From: Rhodothermia bacterium | GTDB taxonomy: Bacteria > Bacteroidota > Rhodothermia > Rhodothermales > JAAAOL01 | Length of the DNA: 34,913 nt | Assembly: GCA_030428385.1 (NCBI GenBank) | Contig: JAUIDY010000064.1 | Span: 1-34,913 of the forward strand | Direction of reading: 5' to 3' | In this document: positions 1 through 8,915 of the stretch, piece after piece | Position numbering within the stretch: the stretch's first letter is position 1 | Layout: each line of letters begins with the position of its first letter | Notes under the pieces: model-generated | Database searches by the model: none | What the model was told of the DNA's origin: nothing | What the model saw: the letters and a program-made list of their open reading frames with translations, nothing else | Translations under genes and position numbers: made by a program

Positions 1-2
1 CA

Positions 3-77
3 ATTACTGAAAAAGATCAAGGACGGCTAAATAGGTATTTGAAGTCGAGGAGGACACTACTGGAATCGAATGAATAA
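3..77 (+). CDS. possible C-terminal end of a gene entering from upstream (partial)
   Basis: The third plus frame stays open from the window edge to a TAA at 75-77 and would end in the residues RTLLESNE. It stops five bases before a strong terminator hairpin, which is where a plus-strand gene end would be expected. Frame 1 also gives a short open tail ending at position 30, so the frame choice is not certain. Only about 24 residues are visible and no family can be named. Confidence 0.3.
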   Translation: MTEKDQGRLNRYLKSRRTLLESNE

Positions 78-81
78 GCAA

Positions 82-119
82 AACCGCTGCCCATCATACG
101 ACGAGCAGCGGTTTTTTTG
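82..119. terminator. Rho-independent terminator, probably bidirectional
   Basis: A nine-base-pair perfect stem (AACCGCTGC at 82-90 with GCAGCGGTT at 105-113) is followed by a run of T on the plus strand. On the minus strand the same stem is followed by TTTT. It lies between a possible plus-strand gene end at 77 and the minus-strand gene end at 142, so it can serve both convergent units. Confidence 0.85.
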
Positions 120-141
120 TCTTGAACTAGTTTGGATGTGG

Positions 142-1473
142 CTAATTGCCGTTCCACAGTTGCTGGGGTTGCGCCCCATACTTTTTGGCGGCCTCATTGG
201 TAGGTTGCGGGAACGTGTAGGACATCGCCGGTGCGTAGTTGGCGATGGCGACGGTGCCGCCGCTCTGGTTCAGTCCGAAGAGGCGACGCACGTCGTTCAG
301 GGTGGTGTTCTCACGTTGCACGCTGTACGAATCGGCAGCCTGCAAGTCGGCAAGGGCAATGCCAATCTGGGGGTCGAGGGTGACGTTGCCAGACACGTTG
401 TAGTCGAAGTCATCCTCCAGGGTGTACAGGTCAAGGATGAGATACTTGGGATTCAAGCCAAACTTACCCGCGATCACCCCCGATTCTTCCTCGCCTTCTT
501 CAAACAGCGCGGCGTTTTGATAGAAGAGGTTGTCTTTGATCGTGATCTCAGGCATCCGGTCCTCGGGCCAGTCGTGCTGCATCGCACCACCGGGATTAAA
601 TGCAAATAGGTTGCCCTCGATGTTGAAATGCGCCCCTCCGTCCTTGTGGTACAATTCAATAGCAGAGACATTGCTGGACGTGGGATCGGGGTTATAGGGC
701 CAGTTTAAGAAAAATGTATTTTGGCGCAGGTTTATCACGCTGACGGTGGTGCCCCGTGAAGAAGAGGCTTGTAGCTTCATCGCCTTGATGTTGTTCATAA
801 AGACGTTGTTCTGAATGTCTACCACCGTATTGGCCGACATCGGCATAATAAACGGATCGAAGACACCGTGAGACCCATTCATAAAAATGTTGTCTGCGAC
901 GACGAGGTGATCCGTCCGTAATTGCGAGAACGAGATCATCGTGTAGGTGCGCGACTGGCCCTTTAGGATGCTGTTGCTGCGGCTGTCGTATTTATTCGAC
1001 GGGGCGGCATCAAACAACAAACCACTGATGACTAATTGTTTAAGGGCCGAGCGGCGACCAAATTGCAAAAATGCCCCGTTGCGTCCCTCGCTGGTAACCA
1101 GAACCGAGAGCAACCCAAATGGCTGGCGGCCCGAAAAATCGTCATTGTAGCCCCCCATAATCCGAAGCGTCCCGGCAGGGTTGTCAATCGTGGGAATCTC
1201 CCAGATGCCCTGGCGGGCTTTGCCTTTGTATTCGCCCGCTGCGACGAAAACGGTTACAGTGTGCGAGCCTGACTGCAGCAACTCGGCAGCCTGGGTGAGG
1301 GCACGATGCAACGTGCGTTGGGCAAAAATATTGGTATCGTTTGCTTTGCTGGCAGCAAATGCCTGAGCAGGCGTATCCCGGGGAGCAACAAGAATAGCGT
1401 ATTCATCGGCCAGCACCTGTGTCGGTAGGAGGGCGACAAAAGCCAGGAGGAAAAGAGAAGTGAAAAAGCGCAT
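142..1473 (-). CDS. secreted right-handed parallel beta-helix protein
   Basis: The protein has about 443 residues. An N-terminal signal peptide (MRFFTSLFLLAFVALLPTQVLA, cleavage near residue 23) argues for export. Residues about 100-115 contain the LRIMGGYNDDFSGR pattern common in secreted beta-helix proteins. After it come repeated short strands with Asn ladders (NIFMNG, NNVFMNN, QNTFFLN, GNLFAFN, DNLFYQN), spaced as expected for coils of a right-handed parallel beta-helix (pectate-lyase-like fold). No T9SS sorting tail is visible and no catalytic set can be assigned, so it may be a polysaccharide-active or a structural surface protein. The reading frame is open further upstream to 1797, but that part overlaps the divergent gene and precedes the signal peptide, so the ATG at 1473 is preferred; 1521 is an alternative. 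The Shine-Dalgarno is weak. Confidence 0.75.
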   Translation of the reverse strand: MRFFTSLFLLAFVALLPTQVLADEYAILVAPRDTPAQAFAASKANDTNIFAQRTLHRALTQAAELLQSGSHTVTVFVAAGEYKGKARQGIWEIPTIDNPAGTLRIMGGYNDDFSGRQPFGLLSVLVTSEGRNGAFLQFGRRSALKQLVISGLLFDAAPSNKYDSRSNSILKGQSRTYTMISFSQLRTDHLVVADNIFMNGSHGVFDPFIMPMSANTVVDIQNNVFMNNIKAMKLQASSSRGTTVSVINLRQNTFFLNWPYNPDPTSSNVSAIELYHKDGGAHFNIEGNLFAFNPGGAMQHDWPEDRMPEITIKDNLFYQNAALFEEGEEESGVIAGKFGLNPKYLILDLYTLEDDFDYNVSGNVTLDPQIGIALADLQAADSYSVQRENTTLNDVRRLFGLNQSGGTVAIANYAPAMSYTFPQPTNEAAKKYGAQPQQLWNGN

Positions 1474-1645
1474 GGGGGCGGAAGGTTGGTTGTAAGCGAG
1501 TGTTAGCAGGATACGCAGCATTTCGTTCGGAAAGGGGCCAGCGCAAAAACAAGGGCAAACGAGAATAGGAGAAAAGGAGGGATGCACCCGTGCGGTTTGT
1601 GTTGTAACATAGGGCAGATTTTTGAAAAGCCGATCTGGCGTTTTT

Positions 1646-3136
1646 ATGCATCCAGACCTGATAATTTTTTTCCTTTCTCTTTGTGGATTGATGGTATTGG
1701 TGGGGATAGGAGAAGCCTTGCGCAAGTGGACCGGCCTGTCACCAGAAGCCACACGCCGTGTGGTACATGCAGGCGTGGCGCTATTTGTATCAGTCACCCC
1801 GTGGCTTTTCCAAGGTCCTGCATTGATTTACGTGTTAGCCGTCCTCTTTGTAGTTTTGAATGCAGTTGCTCTTAAGAAATCCTGGTTTGAGGGGATCCAC
1901 GGTACCGAACGTAAGAGCTGGGGCACCATCACCATGCCTCTCGTGCTGATTCCAACGCTTTGGATAGCGTGGACCCTGGATGCCGAGAGGGTTTGGGCGT
2001 TGCAGGTTGCCTTTCTCATTCTTGCACTCGCCGATCCAATGGCGGCTTGGGTAGGCCACGCCATTAAACACCCCAGACACTTTGATGTGGGTGAAGACAC
2101 AAAAACTGTCGCAGGAAGTATTGCGTTCTTTTTCACCACGTTGCTGTTGGGAGGGGGAGCCCTGGCGTGGTTTTATTTGGATGGCGTAATCGGTTGGGAG
2201 CCCTGGCAAGTCGCAGCCTGTGCGCTGGCTCTCGCCTGCGTGGCAACGGCCACGGAAGCATTAAGCGTGCGGGGGTGGGACAACTTCTTTATCGTGCTAG
2301 CCGTGTTGCTCGTGTTGGTGTACTTCGACGAACATCCCGATCTGCGCAATCGGGTATTATTTGGCACCGGAGTCGGCGTGGGCTTCGCAATACTGATGCA
2401 GCAACTGCGGGTCTTGTCCCTCACCGGTTGTTTCGCGGGAGGTTTGCTGGCCATGTCGTTGCTCAGCATGAAGGGCATGACGTGGGCCATCCCGGCTGCG
2501 GCCTTTTTGGGCACGTCCGTCTATCTCTCAATCCAGACCAACAGCCGGAAGGTCCGTGCCGAACTCATCACCGAAAAGGGAAAAAAACGCGATGCAGGGC
2601 AGGTGTTCGCAAATGGTGGGGTGGCGTGGTTACTTCTCGTTCTTTATAGCCTTTTCCCCATCGACGTGTTTTACTACGGTTTCCTCGGAGCCTTCGCTGC
2701 TGCCACCGCCGATACCTGGGCCACCGAGCTTGGGACGCTGGTTCGGGTGTCTCCGCGCCTCATCACCTCTGGCCGGAGGGTACCTATCGGCACGTCGGGC
2801 GGTGTAACGTGGACGGGTACGGTGGCTGCGATTGCGGGGGCGATGTGTATCGGCTATTTCGCATGGAAGTACGTGCGCGGCCCCGAGCGCCTCATTGTGA
2901 CTGCGGCCGTCGTGGGGAGTGGGTTCGTCGGAACGCTTGTAGATAGTGTGCTCGGTGCCACGGTGCAAGCACGGTTTAAGGATCAAGAAACCGGCAAAGA
3001 GACCGAGCGGGATCACAATATATTAGGGCACCTTCCCTTGAAGCGTGGCTATCGCTGGATACGCAACGATCAAGTGAACTGGGCGTGTACCGCCGTGGGG
3101 GCCTTACTTACGATGGCAGCGGTAAGTTTGCTGTAG
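1646..3136 (+). CDS. fusion of phytol/dolichol kinase-like domain and DUF92 (VTE6-like) domain
   Basis: This polytopic membrane protein has about 496 residues. The N-terminal half (about 1-225) resembles CTP-dependent polyprenol kinases of the SEC59/VTE5 type: RRVVHAG near 37-43, an ADPMAAWVGH...KTVAGS block at 129-158 and TEALSVRGWDN at 203-213. The C-terminal half (about 235-496) matches the DUF92 family (plant VTE6, phytyl-phosphate kinase): DAGQVFANGGVAWLL, DTWATELG near 356-363, TSGRRVPIGTSGGVTWTGT and GTLVDSVLGATVQ. By family knowledge the two halves would phosphorylate an isoprenoid alcohol twice, giving a diphosphate usable for quinone or related lipid synthesis. The substrate here (phytol, geranylgeraniol or another polyprenol) is not shown. 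A TTG at 1622 is in frame, but the ATG at 1646 starts directly at the first membrane segment. Confidence 0.8.
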   Translation: MHPDLIIFFLSLCGLMVLVGIGEALRKWTGLSPEATRRVVHAGVALFVSVTPWLFQGPALIYVLAVLFVVLNAVALKKSWFEGIHGTERKSWGTITMPLVLIPTLWIAWTLDAERVWALQVAFLILALADPMAAWVGHAIKHPRHFDVGEDTKTVAGSIAFFFTTLLLGGGALAWFYLDGVIGWEPWQVAACALALACVATATEALSVRGWDNFFIVLAVLLVLVYFDEHPDLRNRVLFGTGVGVGFAILMQQLRVLSLTGCFAGGLLAMSLLSMKGMTWAIPAAAFLGTSVYLSIQTNSRKVRAELITEKGKKRDAGQVFANGGVAWLLLVLYSLFPIDVFYYGFLGAFAAATADTWATELGTLVRVSPRLITSGRRVPIGTSGGVTWTGTVAAIAGAMCIGYFAWKYVRGPERLIVTAAVVGSGFVGTLVDSVLGATVQARFKDQETGKETERDHNILGHLPLKRGYRWIRNDQVNWACTAVGALLTMAAVSLL

Positions 3137-3254
3137 AGAGGATTGCGCTCCCGTTGCAGACGCAATACCTTGTTATTTTGAACCCTGATGCTGGTATCCG
3201 GTATTCTGGGCTTCTACCCTCTTGGATATTACCGCGATAATTTACAACGCCTGT

Positions 3255-4625
3255 ATGAAAACGCCCTGGTATAAGAAGCTGCACTGGCAAATCATCATCG
3301 GCCTGGTTCTTGGGTTGATATTTGGGATAATTGGGGCCGTAGCGGGGTGGGGGCAGTTTATGTCTGACTGGGTTGCACCCTTTGGGGATATTTTTATCAA
3401 CCTGCTCAAGTTGATTGCCGTCCCGCTTATTCTGGCGTCTCTGATCACCGGGGTGGCCTCGTTATCAGACCTGAAGAAGCTCTCTCGGATCGGGGGGAAG
3501 ACCATCGGTATTTATCTGGGCACGACGGTGGTTGCGCTCATCATCGGGTTGGTCATTGTCAACGTGATGAAACCGGGAGCCACCGTACCCGCCGAAATGC
3601 GCGAGCAGTTGCAAGCGACGTATGAAGGCGGGGCCAATGAAGGGATGGAACTCGCCGGAGAAGCATCCGACCGTGGACCGCTTCAGCCGATTGTGGACAT
3701 GGTGCCAGACAACTTCATGGATTCGGCGTCAGACAACCGCAACATGCTTCAAGTGGTGTTTGTGGCGATACTGATGGGCATCGCTTTGTTAATGATTCCA
3801 AAGGAACGGGCCGACCCACTTCTGAATTTTTTCCACAGCTTAAATGCTTTGGTGATCAAGCTGGTGGAGATGATCATGGTGACCGCGCCTGTCGGCGTTT
3901 TTGCCCTTATGGCGGACACCATCACTTCCATTGCCCAGGATAATGTATCCCAGATCGTCGAACTCCTCGCCGCACTCGGATACTATTGTATAGCCGTGGT
4001 GCTGGGGCTTATGGTGCACACCCTCATCACCTATCCAACCATGCTGAAGCTGTTTACCCCGTTCGGGTTTAAGCAGTTTTTCTCAGGCATTGCACCGGCC
4101 CAACTGGTTGCTTTCTCCACGTCTTCTAGCGGAGCAACGTTGCCCGTAACAATGGAATCGGTGGAAAAAAACCTGGGCGTGTCAGAAGAGGTGTCCTCAT
4201 TTGTGCTCCCACTTGGGGCAACGATTAACATGGACGGGACCGGGCTTTACCAGGCCATCGCAGCGGTGTTTATTGCGCAAACGCTGGGTATCCCGCTTGG
4301 CCTTGAAGCACAGATAACCATCGTGCTCACTGCTGTGTTGGCATCGATCGGTACTGCGGCGGTGCCCAGTGCAGGGATTATTATGCTTGTCATCATCCTG
4401 GAATCGGTGGGGGTACCAAGCACAGGAATCGCACTTATCCTTGGAGTGGATCGCATCTTGGACATGTGTCGTACCACCACCAACGTTACGGGCGATGCCA
4501 CGGTAGCCTGCATCGTAGCTGCCAGCGAAGGCCAAATCGGTGATGCGCCCGGTCTCGACAGCATAGATCCTACCCGGTCCGATATTTTACGTGAGGCGCT
4601 CGACGAAGCCAGCGCGACGGGGTAG
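3255..4625 (+). CDS. dicarboxylate/amino acid:cation symporter (DAACS, GltP/GltPh type)
   Basis: This is a membrane transporter of about 456 residues. The re-entrant hairpin motif SSSGATLP (290-297), the cation-binding NMDGT (325-329) and the transmembrane-8 motif DMCRTTTNVTGD (403-414) are intact. The Arg at 406 corresponds to the Arg that selects acidic side chains in GltPh and EAATs, so glutamate/aspartate or a C4-dicarboxylate with Na+ or H+ is the likely substrate. An insertion at about 110-165, rich in Glu and Asp, lies between transmembrane segments 3 and 4. The ATG at 3255 begins the usual short N-terminus; a TTG at 3222 is less likely. It stands alone, 118 bases after the preceding gene. 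Confidence 0.9.
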   Translation: MKTPWYKKLHWQIIIGLVLGLIFGIIGAVAGWGQFMSDWVAPFGDIFINLLKLIAVPLILASLITGVASLSDLKKLSRIGGKTIGIYLGTTVVALIIGLVIVNVMKPGATVPAEMREQLQATYEGGANEGMELAGEASDRGPLQPIVDMVPDNFMDSASDNRNMLQVVFVAILMGIALLMIPKERADPLLNFFHSLNALVIKLVEMIMVTAPVGVFALMADTITSIAQDNVSQIVELLAALGYYCIAVVLGLMVHTLITYPTMLKLFTPFGFKQFFSGIAPAQLVAFSTSSSGATLPVTMESVEKNLGVSEEVSSFVLPLGATINMDGTGLYQAIAAVFIAQTLGIPLGLEAQITIVLTAVLASIGTAAVPSAGIIMLVIILESVGVPSTGIALILGVDRILDMCRTTTNVTGDATVACIVAASEGQIGDAPGLDSIDPTRSDILREALDEASATG

Positions 4626-4658
4626 AACGGGTTTTCCTTTCATAGAGGTAAATGTGGA

Positions 4659-6182
4659 ATGCTGCGCCGCTTCTTCATATCCAGCGGCTGGTTGCTGGTC
4701 CTCTTCGTTTGGGTTTTGCCGGGTATGGCCCAGCAAGCCCCTCCGATGTTTCTCAGCGAGGAGTCTTCGGTGTCACTGATGGAAGAGGGGCAGGATGCAC
4801 TTTGGGATCTACGGTTTGATGAAGCCCAGCGCCTGTTTGAAGAATTACAACATCGCCCTGATGGTGCGATTGCGGGGGCGTACCATCTCTCGTATTTGGC
4901 GCTTTTCAACGCCCTTTTTACGGACAGCCGCAGCACCTTTGACGTCTATTATACCCGTTCTGACGCCTTGTTTGAAGCGTTGGAGGAAGTCTCCAATTCA
5001 CCCTGGAAGCGATATTTGGAAGCGGAGGCTCACTTGCACCGGGCGATGGCAGGTGCCAAAACGGGACGACAGGTGCGGGCTGCTCTTGCTGCGCGGACGG
5101 CCTACAACAAATATAATTCGTGTATAGAAGAAGCCCCAGAACTCTATGATGCCTATGCAGGCACGGGTGTCTTCAACATCATTATTGGCTCCTTACCGAG
5201 TCGGTATCAACGGCTTCTGGGAATCCTCGGATACCGAGGCTCTGTATCCGATGGACTCGATCAACTGGCCCTCGCTGCTGAAAAAAGCGCCTATGCAAAG
5301 CATCAAGCCCAAACCATCCTCGCATTGACGGATGTGATGCTGAATGGATCGGCGGGTGGCGGTGTAGACATACTTAAGGCTCTACATGAGGAAAACCCTG
5401 AAAGCTCCCTCTTTTCCTACTTATACGGATTTGCCTTGGTCTCGAACCGACAAGCTGCACTGGCTGAGGAAAAACTTCAGTCGGCGTTCGATGCAGGCAC
5501 GTCGGCAGCGTATTTTTTTGTTGACTATGCCGAGTTTTATCTTGCCCAGTCTCAATTTCAGCAACATAAACTGGAGGCTGCTGTCGGTCATTATCAGCAC
5601 TACATCCATCGGCATCAAGGGGAGGCGCTTAAGGCCGTGGCCCATCTTGAATTGGGCTTGAGTTTGGAGCTGTTGGGACGTAGAGAAGAGGCGCTAGCCT
5701 ATTACGAGCAAGTAAGCAGTGAGCGCGCATTCGACAGCGATCAGGCGGCCCGCCGCCTTGCCCGCCGTCGGTTGGTAGCTCCGATGACAGAATCGGAACA
5801 GCAATTACTGCGAGGGCGCAATGCATTTGATGCGGGGGAGAATGATTCAGCCCTCACTTTTTTGTTTCCAGTGTTTGAGGAGGGGGGGCGCAATCAACGT
5901 GCAGAGGCCGCCTATCGATTGGGGCGAGTCTACCACACAATGGAAGATGCGGAGGCAGCCATTCGATATTATCAGGCAGCCATCGACGAACCGAGCAGCG
6001 ACCCGCTTGATCGGTGGGCACCGTGGGGGCAGTTCTATATCGCCGAGTTACACGCCGAGGCTGGTCGGCTGGATGAAGCCCGTGAGGGGTACCACGCGGC
6101 ACTGAGTTATGCTAACGCGTACGATTATCACTTGGCCCTGGAACAGCAGGCCAAGCTACGGCTCGAAAAACTTCCCTCGTAA
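4659..6182 (+). CDS. secreted tetratricopeptide repeat (TPR) protein
   Basis: The protein has 507 residues. An N-terminal signal peptide ends near MAQ (residue about 24). The rest is helical with TPR-like units, clearest in the C-terminal third (YRLGRVYHTMEDAEAAIRYY and FYIAELHAEAGRLDEAREGY), which have the W/L-G-Y-A-P-type spacing. Upstream units such as DALWDLRFDEAQRLFEEL are more divergent. It is expected to be periplasmic or surface-associated, acting in protein-protein contact; no catalytic motif is visible. An AGAGG Shine-Dalgarno at 4644-4648 supports the ATG at 4659. It begins 33 bases after the symporter gene and may be co-transcribed. Its 3' end is only 5 bases from the end of the convergent AbgT-family gene. 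Confidence 0.8.
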   Translation: MLRRFFISSGWLLVLFVWVLPGMAQQAPPMFLSEESSVSLMEEGQDALWDLRFDEAQRLFEELQHRPDGAIAGAYHLSYLALFNALFTDSRSTFDVYYTRSDALFEALEEVSNSPWKRYLEAEAHLHRAMAGAKTGRQVRAALAARTAYNKYNSCIEEAPELYDAYAGTGVFNIIIGSLPSRYQRLLGILGYRGSVSDGLDQLALAAEKSAYAKHQAQTILALTDVMLNGSAGGGVDILKALHEENPESSLFSYLYGFALVSNRQAALAEEKLQSAFDAGTSAAYFFVDYAEFYLAQSQFQQHKLEAAVGHYQHYIHRHQGEALKAVAHLELGLSLELLGRREEALAYYEQVSSERAFDSDQAARRLARRRLVAPMTESEQQLLRGRNAFDAGENDSALTFLFPVFEEGGRNQRAEAAYRLGRVYHTMEDAEAAIRYYQAAIDEPSSDPLDRWAPWGQFYIAELHAEAGRLDEAREGYHAALSYANAYDYHLALEQQAKLRLEKLPS

Positions 6183-6187
6183 AAGCG

Positions 6188-7720
6188 CTACACGTCGATA
6201 AACATCGGTGCGCCTGGTCCGAGCGGGATATCGAAAATAAGCCACACCACCAAGAGTATGATCCAGACCACCAGGAAGGCAATGGTGTACGGCAACATGG
6301 TCGCGACCACGGTTCCGATACCCGCTTTCTTGTCATACCGCTCCACAAACGCCACAATAAGCGCGAAGTACGACATCATCGGGGAAATGATATTCGTCGC
6401 GCTGTCTCCTACGCGGTAGGCAGCCTGCACCAACTCTGGCGAATAGCCCAAGAGCATAAACATCGGGATAAAGACGGGAGCCATAATCGCCCATTTCGCC
6501 GAGGCGCTGCCCATCGAAAGGTTGATGAGTGCGGAGAGAAAGATAAACGCTATCATTAACGGAATAGGACCCAACCCTGAGGCCTTCAGGATCTCGGCGC
6601 CCTCGATGGCGAAAATCAGGCCCAGGTTGGTCCATTTAAAATACGCCACAAATTGGGCGGCGAAGAACACCAGCACCATATAGATGCCCAAGGTCTCCAT
6701 CGACTTGCCCATCCCCTTCATCACGTCTGTATCGTTGCGCAAGGTTTTGGCCCCGATCCCATAAGCAATCCCTGCAATACTGGCGCTGATGAAAATAAAC
6801 GCAACGATCCCACGCATGAAGGGAGAACGGAGCACGCTCCCTGTTTCCGGCTCTCGAAGGAAGCCGTCTGCAGGAATGAGGCCCCAAAGCACGATGGCCG
6901 TGAGCACCAAGGTGGCGATTAGCGCATACCAAAGCCCGCGTTTTTCATCGTCGGTAAGGGTTCGAATTTCTTCTGCCTTTACATCACCCTCAAACTTACC
7001 AAGGCGGGGCACCACCACTTTTTCCGTTACCCAGGTGCCCACCCCCGCCACAAAAAAGGTCGAGACCGCCATGAAGTAGTAGTTACAGGCGGGATTGACC
7101 AGGTAATTGGGGTCGATGATGCGTGCGGCTTCCTCCGAGAGGCCCGCCAGGAGCGGATCGATGGTGCCCAGCAGCAAGTTGGCGCTATAGCCTCCAGAAA
7201 CCCCAGCGAATGCCGCTGCGAGTCCCGCAATAGGATGCCTACCGACGGCAAGAAAGATGATGGCGCTGAGCGGGACCAGCAACACATAGCCTACCTCGCT
7301 GGCCGTGTTGGAAAGCACGCCAGCCATCACAATAACAAAGGTAAGGAGGTGTTTGGGAGCCGAGAGGACGAGTAGTCGGAGTCCGGTGCCAATGAGCCCA
7401 CTCCCTTCCGCTACGCCAATACCCAACATGGCCACCAGGACCGTCCCAAGAGGGGCAAATCCGGTGAAGTTGGTGATCATCTCCATCAAAATGCGATGAA
7501 GGCCCTCTTGTGAAAGCAAGTTCACCGGGCGAATGACCTCGCCGGTGGCAGGGTTTATTGCCGAAAGATCGAACAGGCTGAACACCCAGGACAGGATGAC
7601 GATGATCAAGGCAAAGATGCCAAAGAGCGTTGCCGGGTGTGGCAAGGCATTCCCAATACGCTCGACGGCGGAAAGGAAGCGCGCTACTAAGGTGCGGTCA
7701 CCGGAAGCGGCAGTCTCCAT
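6188..7720 (-). CDS. AbgT-family transporter (p-aminobenzoyl-glutamate type)
   Basis: The 510-residue polytopic membrane protein has the full length of the AbgT family. Family-type segments include the N-terminal [60 protein letters not shown] and, toward the C-terminus, [19 protein letters not shown] and [18 protein letters not shown]. Members either import p-aminobenzoyl-glutamate (E. coli AbgT) or export sulfonamide antimetabolites (MtrF, YdaH). The sequence does not decide between these. No p-aminobenzoyl-glutamate hydrolase gene (abgA/abgB) is adjacent. The ATG at 7720 sits at the start of the conserved region. The gene lies downstream of the tRNA-Arg but is separated from it by a terminator. 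Confidence 0.88.
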   Translation of the reverse strand: METAASGDRTLVARFLSAVERIGNALPHPATLFGIFALIIVILSWVFSLFDLSAINPATGEVIRPVNLLSQEGLHRILMEMITNFTGFAPLGTVLVAMLGIGVAEGSGLIGTGLRLLVLSAPKHLLTFVIVMAGVLSNTASEVGYVLLVPLSAIIFLAVGRHPIAGLAAAFAGVSGGYSANLLLGTIDPLLAGLSEEAARIIDPNYLVNPACNYYFMAVSTFFVAGVGTWVTEKVVVPRLGKFEGDVKAEEIRTLTDDEKRGLWYALIATLVLTAIVLWGLIPADGFLREPETGSVLRSPFMRGIVAFIFISASIAGIAYGIGAKTLRNDTDVMKGMGKSMETLGIYMVLVFFAAQFVAYFKWTNLGLIFAIEGAEILKASGLGPIPLMIAFIFLSALINLSMGSASAKWAIMAPVFIPMFMLLGYSPELVQAAYRVGDSATNIISPMMSYFALIVAFVERYDKKAGIGTVVATMLPYTIAFLVVWIILLVVWLIFDIPLGPGAPMFIDV

Positions 7721-7750
7721 AGAAGCAAAAGAATAGATAGCAGAAGAAAT

Positions 7751-7785
7751 AAAAAAGCCCCGTTCAGCCGAAGCTGAAACGAGGC
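7751..7785 (-). terminator. Rho-independent terminator of the tRNA-Arg transcript
   Basis: Read on the minus strand, a GC-rich stem (GCCTCGTTTCAGC with GCTGAACGGGGC, one bulge, CTTCG-type loop) is followed by TTTTTT. It lies 11 bases beyond the 3' end of the tRNA and 30 bases before the start of the AbgT-family gene, so it separates the two minus-strand units. Confidence 0.8.
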
Positions 7786-7795
7786 CATAGAACTG

Positions 7796-7869
7796 TGCGC
7801 CAGGGAGGATTCGAACCCCCGGCCTTTGGAACCGGAATCCAACGCTCTATCCTACTGAGCTACTGGCGC
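7796..7869 (-). tRNA. tRNA-Arg (anticodon CCG)
   Basis: The minus strand folds into a complete cloverleaf. The acceptor stem is GCGCCAG/CTGGCGC, followed by discriminator A. The D-arm is GCTC...GAGC, and the anticodon stem TTGGA/TCCAA encloses the loop TTCCGGT with anticodon CCG, which reads codon CGG. The T-arm is GGGGG-TTCGAAT-CCTCC with one G-T pair. The 3' CCA is not encoded. An independent terminator follows. Confidence 0.95.
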
Positions 7870-7963
7870 AAACAAGACACGCAAGATAGAATGTGGCGTG
7901 GAAGTGGTCAAGCGACAATTTCGAACTTGCGGAAACTTTAAAGCTCCAAAAAACAGCCGATTC

Positions 7964-7992
7964 TTGACACAGCGCAACACCATTTCTCTTTG
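7964..7992 (+). promoter_or_regulatory. candidate promoter of the sigma-factor gene
   Basis: A perfect TTGACA lies at 7964-7969. About 15 bases downstream, TCTCTTTG (7985-7992) is close to the TAnnTTTG -7 element described for Bacteroidota. The start codon follows at 8015. The -10 match and the spacing are imperfect, so this is only a candidate. Confidence 0.3.
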
Positions 7993-8014
7993 GTGTTTCA
8001 TATGCTTGTGCCTC

Positions 8015-8809
8015 ATGAATGACAGGGACCTCATAACCCGGTTTAAGACCGACCCGGAAGGGGCGTTCCATGATTTGTTGGAACGGTACACGCCGGTATT
8101 GCTCCGTATGATTCGGCGCTTCATCCAAGACCAGGATGAAGTGATGGAAGTCTATACGAGCGTCTGCGAGCGGTTGCGGGCCCACGACTTTCAAGCCCTT
8201 CGTCGTTTTCGTACCGCTGCCGACCTGACCCCCTGGCTCAGTATAGTGACGGCCAATGCCTGCCGGGATCGTTTCCGGAAAAACAAAGCGACATCGGTCC
8301 CTCAGGCTGTGCTTGATAAATTGGATCAACGAGAAAAACTCGTCTTCCGGTATTATTACCAAAAGCAACTTAGCCATGATGAGATCGCCGGTGTCCTCTC
8401 GAGTCGCCATCAAGAACCCTGCACCGTCATCGAAGTGGCAGATGCCATTGCTAAAATTGATAGCCTACTGACCACGGGGCGGCGCTGGTTTCTTTTGGCC
8501 GCCCTTTCTGCGAACAAGCCCGCCCACTCCATCGAAGCACTTCGTGAGGAACAGGGGTATCAACCCGCCGCTTCACCTGCAGCTGCTTCCTCCTACGGTG
8601 AAGCCCTTGAATTTCAAGAACGGGTACACCAACTCACTGAGGCCCTGCATCATCTTTCTCCCAATGATCGATTGCTCATTCTCCTTCGTTTTGAGCATGG
8701 CATGACGGCTCCTCAGATTGCCGAAATCATGCATTATGATAACCACCGTCAAGTGTATACCCGCCTGCGCACGGTGTTTAACAAACTGCGGGGATTAATG
8801 GATGGGTAG
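8015..8809 (+). CDS. sigma-70 family (ECF-like) RNA polymerase sigma factor
   Basis: The protein has about 264 residues. The N-terminal about 90 residues look like sigma region 2 (GAFHDLLERYTPVLLRMIRRF..., then FRTAADLTPWLSIVTANACRDRFRKNK, equivalent to the usual W-L/I...N...D-x-x-R-K stretch). Two helix-turn-helix-like segments follow. One is near residues 104-131 (QREKLVFRYYYQKQLSHDEIAGVLS); the other is C-terminal at about 213-262 (LSPNDRLLILLRFEHGMTAPQIAEIMHY...VYTRLRTVFNKLRG), the canonical region-4 pattern. Most ECF factors are about 180-200 residues with a single region 4, so this one is long. No anti-sigma gene is adjacent. The ATG at 8015 is preferred; earlier in-frame codons give an unrelated extension. 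Confidence 0.75.
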   Translation: MNDRDLITRFKTDPEGAFHDLLERYTPVLLRMIRRFIQDQDEVMEVYTSVCERLRAHDFQALRRFRTAADLTPWLSIVTANACRDRFRKNKATSVPQAVLDKLDQREKLVFRYYYQKQLSHDEIAGVLSSRHQEPCTVIEVADAIAKIDSLLTTGRRWFLLAALSANKPAHSIEALREEQGYQPAASPAAASSYGEALEFQERVHQLTEALHHLSPNDRLLILLRFEHGMTAPQIAEIMHYDNHRQVYTRLRTVFNKLRGLMDG

Positions 8810-8866
8810 GGGGAGAGCCTACCAACAAAAGCATGCAACTGTGTCCAACAATTCTGGTTGGAAGCA

Positions 8867-8874
8867 TGTATCTT
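8867..8874 (+). promoter_or_regulatory. candidate -10 element (TGTATCTT)
   Basis: TGTATCTT lies 42 bases before the start codon of the CPBP protease gene. Similar TGTATNNT octamers occur before hpt, before the deacetylase-like gene and before the HEAT-like gene. No convincing -35 hexamer is seen. Confidence 0.25.
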
Positions 8875-8915
8875 GCCGCCCCGAATGCCCTTCGTTCACT
8901 TTCTGAATTCCCAAT

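Noticed and set aside
142-1797. Beta-helix gene extended to 1797
   Set aside because: The extra N-terminal 108 residues overlap the divergent kinase-fusion gene and lie before a good signal peptide.
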